The notes beneath the pieces were generated by a model. The model did no database searches. It was not told the origin of the DNA and saw only the letters and a list, made by a program, of their open reading frames with translations. This document shows, one piece after another, positions 53,839-59,657 of a stretch of 59,657 nucleotides of DNA (within the stretch, counting starts at the first letter, position 1; every line of letters begins with the position of its first letter). The translations under genes were made by a program, and so were the position numbers. The DNA is taken from the NCBI GenBank assembly GCA_023212695.1, contig JALCCG010000125.1, positions 1 to 59,657 on the forward strand. Reading direction: 5' to 3'. The stretch comes from Sporisorium sorghi. Its lineage: Eukaryota; Basidiomycota; Ustilaginomycetes; Ustilaginales; Ustilaginaceae.

Positions 53839-54182
53839 CGTTGAAACCGAATGAGTTGTTAAATGTGGCAGTTGCCGCCGCAGAAGATAAAAAGGCAATG
53901 GATCTCGTTGTTCTGGATCTCAGAGGGATTTCGCTAATCGCAGACTATTTTGTCATCTGTCACGGTAACTCGGATACCCAGGTGCAAGCGATAGCAACCG
54001 AAATCCGCAAACGGGCCCATGATGAAGGCGTAGCTCTTCGAGGACTGGAAGGAATGGACGCAGCCCGCTGGGTATTGATGGATCTTGGAGATGTTATCGT
54101 GCATATTTTCCACCGCGATGAGCGCGAGTATTACAATATCGAGCGTCTGTGGTCGGATGCTAAAGTGGTGGAGAACGTATGA
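53835..54182 (+). CDS. Ribosome silencing factor RsfS
   Basis: A 115-residue protein that binds L14 of the large subunit and blocks joining when nutrients are scarce. The typical LDLRGISLIADYFVICHGNS and WVLMDLGDVIVHIFHRDEREYY stretches are complete. AATTGGAGGCG lies ahead of ATG 53835. It overlaps both neighbours by 4 bases, tight coupling within the yqe operon. Confidence 0.97.
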   Translation: MTLKPNELLNVAVAAAEDKKAMDLVVLDLRGISLIADYFVICHGNSDTQVQAIATEIRKRAHDEGVALRGLEGMDAARWVLMDLGDVIVHIFHRDEREYYNIERLWSDAKVVENV

Positions 54183-55078
54183 GTTTAATTGCCGGCACAT
54201 TGACGAAGCTGGTTGTATCCAGAGAAGTTTCTCCTTACGGTTATTTTCTGGATGGCGGCGATCGGGATGTGCTTCTTCACTATTCGGAGCTCACGGGCAA
54301 GATTGAACCGGGAGACACGGTAGAGGTATTTATTTTCTTTGATACGGAAGATCGCTTGGCTGCAACGATGAAGAAACCTTATCTGACACTGGGTGAAACC
54401 GCGAAGCTGCAGGTGGCGGATGTTCATCCCCGTCTTGGGTGTTTTCTTGAGATGGGGCTTGGCAGACAATTGCTGCTTCCAATCCGGGAGTTGCCTGAGA
54501 TGCGGGAACTGCATCCGGTCGTGGGAGACTATGTGTTTGTCATTATGGAGCATGACAAGCAAGGGCGTCTTCGGGCGAAGCTTGCCGGCGAGCAGGAGCT
54601 GGCTCCGCTTTCGTTCCATGCGCCTGATTCATGGAAGGGCGAATGGTTCACAGCCCTCGTCTATAAACCGCTCCAGATGGGCACATTTGTCATCATTGAC
54701 GGAGGCGTGGTCGGCTTTGGTGCAATCGGCATGATCCATTCCTCCGAACGGACACGCATGCTGCGCCTTGGCGAAGAGGTCAAAGTCCGGGTAAGTCATA
54801 TTCGGGAAGATGGAAGGGTCAACCTGTCCATGGTTCCGCAAAAAGAGATCGGCCGGACAGATGATGCCGACCGGCTCCTTGCTTTTCTGAAGGAGCGCCC
54901 GGGCCACGCGATGCCGTATTCGGATGATACACCGCCCGATATCATCAAGCAGCGATTTGGCATAAGCAAATCCGCTTTCAAACGCGCGCTTGGCAAACTG
55001 ATGAAGGACGGGCTCGTTACCCAGAAGGATAGCTGGACGTATATGGTCAATAAAGAAGAGAATACCGATTCTAAGTAA
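54179..55078 (+). CDS. S1-domain RNA-binding protein, CvfB/YitL-like
   Basis: A 299-residue cytosolic protein. It has S1-type beta barrels (about 1-60, 62-125 and 145-215; the clearest is VVGFGAIGMIHSSERTRMLRLGEEVKVRV) and a C-terminal winged helix (RFGISKSAFKRALGKLMKDG). CvfB proteins bind RNA and affect virulence-factor expression in Staphylococcus. It overlaps rsfS by 4 bases and lies before the yqeM-type methyltransferase, a place where B. subtilis has no such gene. Confidence 0.93.
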   Translation: MSLIAGTLTKLVVSREVSPYGYFLDGGDRDVLLHYSELTGKIEPGDTVEVFIFFDTEDRLAATMKKPYLTLGETAKLQVADVHPRLGCFLEMGLGRQLLLPIRELPEMRELHPVVGDYVFVIMEHDKQGRLRAKLAGEQELAPLSFHAPDSWKGEWFTALVYKPLQMGTFVIIDGGVVGFGAIGMIHSSERTRMLRLGEEVKVRVSHIREDGRVNLSMVPQKEIGRTDDADRLLAFLKERPGHAMPYSDDTPPDIIKQRFGISKSAFKRALGKLMKDGLVTQKDSWTYMVNKEENTDSK

Positions 55079-55121
55079 CAACCCGGATCATAGGGGAAGC
55101 TTCTAGGAAAGTGGTGTCATC

Positions 55122-55892
55122 ATGTTGTCTTACCGCAAGTTTGCTTACGTATATGATCAACTCATGGAAGACATGCCTTATCCGGATTGGATCCGCTTTG
55201 CGAGAACAGCCTGGGATAAACACGGAATGCCAAAAAGCGTTGCGGAGCTCGGGTGCGGAACTGGCAGTATCACCATCCCGCTGGTTAACTCCGGATTTGA
55301 GGTAACAGGTATTGATCTGTCAGCGGACATGCTGTCCGTTGCCAGACGCAAACTCGAGGGAACACCGCAGGGGCACCGTTTATTTCGGGAGGGCAGCGTC
55401 CGCTGGGTACAGCAGGATATGCGCTCCTGGGAACTGCCAGAGCAGGTGGATTCTGTCATTTCATTTTGTGATTGTGTGAACTACCTGCTGGAGGAGAAGG
55501 ACATACGCTCCACTTTTGCACGGACTTACAGCGGTCTTAAGGAAGGCGGCACGTTCCTGTTTGATGTGCATCACCCCAATACGCTGATTCGTTATGACGA
55601 AGAGCAGCCATTCGTTCTGGATGAACGGGAAGTGTCCTATATCTGGACATGCGACCTGGATGAACGTCGTTGTGAGATTGAACATCATCTTTCCATTTTT
55701 GCCAGGGACGATCAGGATCCTTCCGTTTACCGCCGCTTTGAGGAGACTCATGTCCAGCGCGGATACGACCCGGAATGGATGAGAGTTGAACTGGTGAAGG
55801 CCGGATTTCGGGATGTGAAATGTTATGCCGATTTTGAGTGGATTGAAGCAGGGCAGGATGCATCCCGGCTGTTCTACGTTGCCGTAAAATAA
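55122..55892 (+). CDS. Class I SAM-dependent methyltransferase (YqeM-like)
   Basis: A 256-residue methyltransferase. SAM motif I is VAELGCGTGSI, motif II is TGIDLSADML, and VISFCDCVNYLLE follows. The substrate is unknown. GGAAAGTGG lies ahead of ATG 55122. In Bacillus the homologue YqeM follows rsfS directly; here it follows the S1-domain gene and ends the cluster before a terminator. Confidence 0.9.
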   Translation: MLSYRKFAYVYDQLMEDMPYPDWIRFARTAWDKHGMPKSVAELGCGTGSITIPLVNSGFEVTGIDLSADMLSVARRKLEGTPQGHRLFREGSVRWVQQDMRSWELPEQVDSVISFCDCVNYLLEEKDIRSTFARTYSGLKEGGTFLFDVHHPNTLIRYDEEQPFVLDEREVSYIWTCDLDERRCEIEHHLSIFARDDQDPSVYRRFEETHVQRGYDPEWMRVELVKAGFRDVKCYADFEWIEAGQDASRLFYVAVK

Positions 55893-56215
55893 TGAATACT
55901 TATGATAAGGAAGGCACTCTTACCGTCTGTTCCAGGACGGCAGGGGTGCTTTTTTGCGTTAAGGGCGGTTGATTGTATTCAAAGACACTTCTTTTCCGCT
56001 TTGTTTGACTGTGGTTAAGGTTCGGATACAGGGATATGGGTTTGCCTCCTGGACTGTGCTACGATGTTGGAGAGAGAGAAAAGACAGAAATGAGAGCGCT
56101 ATCTGCAAGGTTGGTTCTATGAATCTATGACGCTCTGAATGATAAGAAATGAGTCCAACGATGATCAAATGTTGCTCATGCAAATTCACAGATCTGAAGA
56201 GAGGATGACGGAATA
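55893..56215. other. Intergenic region after the yqe cluster
   Basis: This stretch holds the terminator at 55909-55956 and then about 250 bases with no convincing gene; a 76-codon minus-strand frame at 55959-56189 lacks a ribosome-binding site and resembles nothing. The promoter for the downstream sugar operon must lie here, but no good -35/-10 pair stood out. Confidence 0.5.
55909..55956 (+). terminator. Intrinsic terminator of the yqe cluster
   Basis: AAGGCACTCTTACCGTC pairs with GACGGCAGGGGTGCTT through several G-T pairs, followed by TTTTT. Confidence 0.75.
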
Positions 56216-57082
56216 ATGAAACTGTCTGTTTTTACAGTCGCAACACCTGATTTGCAGCCTGAGGCGCTGGCTAAAGCAGCGGCTGATGCCGGTATTGAGG
56301 GCATTGAATGGCGCTTCAAGGAAGTTCCAGCCGATGCCGCAGAGGAGAAGCCTTCCTTCTGGCGTCATAATCGATGCTCAATAGATCCGGGAGGCACGGA
56401 GGAGGATTGGCTTAGATTCCGCCAAGCTGCTGACAAGTTTGGACGGCGCAGTCTTGCGGTGGTCCCCTATCTGACCTGTGGTGATGTGGAAGCAACGGAA
56501 AAGGTCATGCAGGCAGCCAAGCTGATCGGAGCTTCATTTATTCGCGTGGGTATTCCGGGATATGACCGAAAGCACAACTACAATGAACTGTACGATCAAG
56601 CGGTACGGTATTTACACGAGGTTCAGGACTTGGCAGCGGCTTATCAAGTCAAGGCATTGGTGGAGACGCATCATCTGACGATTGCGCCGAGTGCGGGACT
56701 AACGCACCGTCTTGTATCCCACTTCAATCCACAGCATATTGGGGTGCTGTATGATCCGGGCAATATGGTCCATGAAGGGTATGAGAATTACCGAATGGGC
56801 CTGGAACTGCTGGGTCCCTATCTGGCTCATGTCCATGTTAAGAATGCAGGATACCGCAAGACTCCATCAGAGGATGGAAGTACGGCAGTCTGGTCTGGAG
56901 AATGGGTTTCTCTTGCCCAGGGAGCCGTTCCGTGGGTGCAAGTGATACAGGATTTGCATTCGGTGGGCTACGATGGTTATTTCGGGATTGAAGACTTTAG
57001 CGGTACGTATGAGTCCACGGAGATGCTGCTCCGTTTTGCCGAGCAGATGAAGGTGTGGGCAGATCATAAACAGCGCGTGTAG
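56216..57082 (+). CDS. Sugar phosphate isomerase/epimerase, TIM barrel
   Basis: A 288-residue xylose-isomerase-like barrel. Metal ligands are Glu in LVETHHLT, Asp in YDPGNMV, His in HVHVKNAGY, and Glu in GIEDFSG. GAGAGG lies about 11 bases ahead of ATG 56216. It is the first gene of an operon with two oxidoreductases, an arrangement typical of inositol-like or keto-sugar breakdown, in which the isomerase takes the oxidised product. The exact sugar is unknown. Confidence 0.9.
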   Translation: MKLSVFTVATPDLQPEALAKAAADAGIEGIEWRFKEVPADAAEEKPSFWRHNRCSIDPGGTEEDWLRFRQAADKFGRRSLAVVPYLTCGDVEATEKVMQAAKLIGASFIRVGIPGYDRKHNYNELYDQAVRYLHEVQDLAAAYQVKALVETHHLTIAPSAGLTHRLVSHFNPQHIGVLYDPGNMVHEGYENYRMGLELLGPYLAHVHVKNAGYRKTPSEDGSTAVWSGEWVSLAQGAVPWVQVIQDLHSVGYDGYFGIEDFSGTYESTEMLLRFAEQMKVWADHKQRV

Positions 57083-57110
57083 ACATACATTCACAAGGGA
57101 GGTAAGAAAT

Positions 57111-58280
57111 ATGGATCAAGTAAGAGTAGCCGTCATTGGACTCGGCATGGGATTCTCGCATGCCAGAACGCTTGCAGCAGGCCGGATTGCCGGAGGGAAG
57201 CTCAGCGCTATATGTGACCTCAACCCGGCTAAGCAGGAAGAGGCGAAGGCAACACTGCCCTCGGATGTGAAAATCTGGAGTGATGCGGATGCTTTAATAG
57301 CTTCGGGAGAGATCGATGCGGTGATCATTGCCACGCCGCATTATGCACATCCACAAGTGGCGATAAAATGCCTCAGTCATGGACTCCACGTCCTGATCGA
57401 GAAGCCGGCGGGCGTCTATACCAAGCAGGTTCGGGAAATGAACCTTGCCGCTGCGAGCAGTGGCAAAGTCTTTTCGATTATGTATAACCAGCGCTGTAAT
57501 CCGCTGTATAAGAAGCTTCGGGAGCTGATTGCAGACGGCGAGCTTGGTGAGATCCGGCGGATGAACTGGATCGTAACCAATTGGTACCGGTCCCAAAGCT
57601 ATTATGATTCCGGCGGTTGGCGTGCAACCTGGGGCGGTGAAGGTGGAGGCGTGCTGATCAACCAGTCTCCGCATCAGCTGGATTTGTGGCAGTGGACGAC
57701 CGGAATGATGCCGAAGAGGATTCGAGCCTTTTGTTCGTTTGGCAAATACCGCAATATTGAAGTGGAAGACGATGTGACGGCTTATGCTGAATATGAGAAT
57801 GGTGCAACGGCCGTTTTTATTACCACAACGGGCGAAGCGCCTGGAACGAACCGGTATGAAGTGACGGGGGACCGTGGAAAAATCGTCATTGAGGACGGAA
57901 AGCTTACCTTCTGGCGCCTTCGCGTTCCGGAACCCGAATTCAATCAGCAGTATACCGGAGGTTTTGGAGAACCGGAATGCTGGAAATGCGATGTGCCGAT
58001 CTCGGGTGATAATCCTCAGCACAGCGGTATTATTCAAAATTTTGTGGATGCCATTCGTCAAGGCACGCCGCTGATTGCGCCGGGCGAAGAGGGGATCCAC
58101 GGATTGACGCTGTCAAACGCGATGCATCTGTCCACCTGGACCGATCATTGGGTGGATCTGCCCTTGAACGAAGATTTGTATTATGAGCTGCTGCAGGAAC
58201 GCATTGCCCAATCTTCCAGCCAGAAGACCGTCAGAGAGGTTGGGCCGGTTGATATGAGCAAAACGTTCGGAACCTATTAA
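57111..58280 (+). CDS. Gfo/Idh/MocA-family oxidoreductase
   Basis: A 389-residue NAD(P)-dependent sugar dehydrogenase. The Rossmann motif is VIGLGMGFSH, catalytic Lys lies in LIEKPAGVY, and the C-terminal alpha/beta domain has GGGVLINQSPHQLDLWQW with the His-Asp pair. GGGAGG precedes ATG 57111. It follows the isomerase by 28 bases, and the next gene's open frame begins at its last base. It probably oxidises a sugar or inositol ring. Confidence 0.92.
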   Translation: MDQVRVAVIGLGMGFSHARTLAAGRIAGGKLSAICDLNPAKQEEAKATLPSDVKIWSDADALIASGEIDAVIIATPHYAHPQVAIKCLSHGLHVLIEKPAGVYTKQVREMNLAAASSGKVFSIMYNQRCNPLYKKLRELIADGELGEIRRMNWIVTNWYRSQSYYDSGGWRATWGGEGGGVLINQSPHQLDLWQWTTGMMPKRIRAFCSFGKYRNIEVEDDVTAYAEYENGATAVFITTTGEAPGTNRYEVTGDRGKIVIEDGKLTFWRLRVPEPEFNQQYTGGFGEPECWKCDVPISGDNPQHSGIIQNFVDAIRQGTPLIAPGEEGIHGLTLSNAMHLSTWTDHWVDLPLNEDLYYELLQERIAQSSSQKTVREVGPVDMSKTFGTY

Positions 58281-58303
58281 TGAACCGTCAGGAGGCAATC
58301 GGT

Positions 58304-59389
58304 ATGGATCGCAGTAATGGAATGCTCTATGCGCCGGTTGGCAAAGCCCAGCCGGTGTGCAAGCCCGGGGATTTTGTCTTTGCCGCCATGTCGCTGGAGC
58401 ACGGACATATATACGGCATGGTTAACGGATTAATTGAAGCAGGGGCAACTTTAAAATGGGTGTATGATTCAGACCCCGCCAAGGTAGCGGCTTTTCTCGA
58501 GACCTATCCAGGCGTAACCGCCGCTTCCTCCGAGGCACAGGTGCTCGAGGATGCGGAAGTTCATCTTGTAGCGGCTGCCGCCATTCCATCGGAGAGATGT
58601 GAGCTTGGTTTGAAGGTTATGTCACACGGCAAGGATTATTTTACCGATAAGACGCCGTTCACCACCCTGGAGCAGGTAAGCTCCGCACGTGCAAAGGCGG
58701 CAGAGACAGGCAGGAAGTATATGGTTTATTACAGTGAACGGCTGCATGTGGAGAGTGCGGTCCACGCGGGTCGGCTGATACAGGATGGCGTGATCGGCCG
58801 CGTGGTGCAGGTGATGGGAACAGGACCGCACCGCTTAAATGCTCCATCCCGTCCGGACTGGTTTTTCCGCCATCAGCAGTATGGCGGCATATTGTGCGAT
58901 ATCGGGTCCCACCAGATTGAGCAGTTTTTGTTTTTTGCAGGCTGCCGCGATGCCAAGGTGCTCAGCAGCAAGGTGGGCAATTATGCGAATCCGGCCTACC
59001 CGGAGCTGGAGGATTTCGGAGATGCAACACTTCTCGGAGACAACGGGGCCACGAATTATTTCCGTGTCGATTGGCTGACGCCTGGGGGCCTTGGTACCTG
59101 GGGCGACGGAAGAACCGTTATTTTGGGAACGGACGGATATATCGAACTTCGTAAATACATTGATATTGCCAGACATCCACAAGGCGATCATCTGTATTTG
59201 GTTAACGGCGAAGGGGAGTTTCATATGGAGCTGCAGGGCAAGGTAGGCTATCCGTTTTTCGGCGAGCTGATCCTGGATTGTCTGGAACGGACGGAGTTTG
59301 CCATGTCCCAGGAGCACGCCTTCAAGGCTGGCGAATTATGCGTGATTGCTCAGAATGAGGCCGTGCGCATTCAAGAAAATCATATATAA
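58304..59389 (+). CDS. Gfo/Idh/MocA-like protein with degenerate nucleotide motif
   Basis: A 361-residue paralogue of the gene before it. The first strand leads into AAMSLEHGHIYGM instead of a Gly-rich Rossmann loop, and the usual EKP triplet reads TDKTPF. Later family features, such as GGILCDIGSHQIEQFLFF, are intact. So the fold is kept while cofactor use may be changed; many Paenibacillus relatives share this form. ATG 58304 has AGGAGG 8 bases upstream; ATG 58280 overlaps the previous stop and lacks a site. Confidence 0.88.
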   Translation: MDRSNGMLYAPVGKAQPVCKPGDFVFAAMSLEHGHIYGMVNGLIEAGATLKWVYDSDPAKVAAFLETYPGVTAASSEAQVLEDAEVHLVAAAAIPSERCELGLKVMSHGKDYFTDKTPFTTLEQVSSARAKAAETGRKYMVYYSERLHVESAVHAGRLIQDGVIGRVVQVMGTGPHRLNAPSRPDWFFRHQQYGGILCDIGSHQIEQFLFFAGCRDAKVLSSKVGNYANPAYPELEDFGDATLLGDNGATNYFRVDWLTPGGLGTWGDGRTVILGTDGYIELRKYIDIARHPQGDHLYLVNGEGEFHMELQGKVGYPFFGELILDCLERTEFAMSQEHAFKAGELCVIAQNEAVRIQENHI

Positions 59390-59412
59390 TAGAGAAAAAC
59401 TCCGCGATGTTC

Positions 59413-59430
59413 AGGGGTTCTACAACCCCA
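59413..59430 (+). other. Small hairpin before AraC gene
   Basis: GGGGTT pairs with AACCCC around CTAC, with no T-run. It might affect translation or stability of the next message. Confidence 0.3.
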
Positions 59431-59454
59431 GGCCGCTAAAGGGGCGATTCTCTT

Positions 59455-59657
59455 ATGTCCTCGTCATCATCCAAAGGGCTGCCAAGTTTCGAGTGGATGC
59501 AGCTGAAAGAGCCGATTGACCTGAGCTATTATAATGAACAGCCCCTTACCAGCGGGCAATTCCATTCCCACGCCTTTTATGAAATCTATTATTTTCACGA
59601 GGGATGCTGCACCTATCTAATCGGTGACTCTGTCTTTGCGCTGAAGCCGGGGGATCT
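59455..59657 (+). CDS. AraC-family regulator, N-terminal part (cut by window end)
   Basis: Only the first 67 codons are visible. The reading starts MSSSSSKGLPSFEWMQLKEP and contains a cupin-like sensor start (GQFHSHAFYEIYYFHEG and ALKPGD), the usual N-terminal ligand domain of soluble AraC regulators. The helix-turn-helix would lie beyond the window. AGGGG lies about 11 bases ahead of ATG 59455. Position after the isomerase-oxidoreductase genes suggests that it controls them. Confidence 0.75.
   Translation, partial: MSSSSSKGLPSFEWMQLKEPIDLSYYNEQPLTSGQFHSHAFYEIYYFHEGCCTYLIGDSVFALKPGD

Noticed and set aside
55959..56189. 76-codon minus-strand frame
   Set aside because: No ribosome-binding site, composition unlike a folded protein, and it lies in a probable promoter region.

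Overview
The window reads as a chromosome segment of an aerobic, spore-forming Paenibacillus-like Firmicute. The evidence is the intact sporulation sigma factor gene sigK, a spoVAC-spoVAD-spoVAE operon, the Firmicute order yqeG-yqeH-aroE-yqeI-nadD-yqeK-rsfS-yqeM, an S-layer-homology cell-wall protein, and several Paenibacillus-style carbohydrate ABC transporters (two LplB/LplC-type permeases plus a lipoprotein receptor and no ATPase gene). There are no rRNA, tRNA, CRISPR, phage or insertion-sequence genes that I can see.

Layout. 0.7-9.2 kb: a sugar ABC importer (two permeases, one receptor) followed by a 1546-residue secreted, SLH-anchored GHL10-like protein. 9.2-11.8 kb: a short AT-richer stretch with a tiny membrane peptide and an anchored protein of unknown function, then an aminoglycoside-nucleotidyltransferase-like gene and an Sfp-type phosphopantetheinyl transferase. 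11.8-26.7 kb: a polysaccharide-utilisation locus with an FAD oxidoreductase, a membrane AraC regulator, two tandem paralogous receptors, two permeases, a GH43 enzyme, an unassigned alpha/alpha-toroid protein, a KdgF-like cupin and two alpha/beta-hydrolases. 26.8-27.6 kb: sigK. 27.7-32.3 kb: a four-carbon-acid-sugar locus (kinase, GntP permease, GarR/LtnD-type dehydrogenase) divergent from a GntR/FCD regulator, with four operator-like palindromes spaced exactly 21 bp between them.

32.3-36.0 kb: two small unknown genes, a TIM-barrel sugar isomerase, a CE7 acetyl esterase and an MpsC-like protein. 36.2-39.7 kb: a NitT/TauT-type ABC importer ending in a cysteine hydrolase, probably for a small nitrogen compound. 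39.7-42.4 kb: an MFS exporter and an M42 aminopeptidase. 42.6-44.8 kb: a small membrane peptide and the spoVA genes. 45.0-49.4 kb: a MoxR-DUF58-transglutaminase operon. 49.6-55.9 kb: the yqe housekeeping cluster, with an S1-domain CvfB-like gene between rsfS and yqeM. 56.2 kb to the end: a sugar isomerase, two Gfo/Idh/MocA oxidoreductases and the start of an AraC regulator.

How it works together. The sugar parts form a chain: wall-anchored and intracellular hydrolases and esterases trim plant-type polysaccharide, the CUT1 importers take up the pieces (with an ATPase supplied from elsewhere in the genome), and AraC/GntR regulators gate expression. I see no clearly new defence or mobile system. 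The best leads for new biology are the phased operator array, the threefold-repeated unnamed module in the SLH protein, the toroid protein in the GH43 operon, the ABC-plus-cysteine-hydrolase operon and two overlooked membrane peptides.
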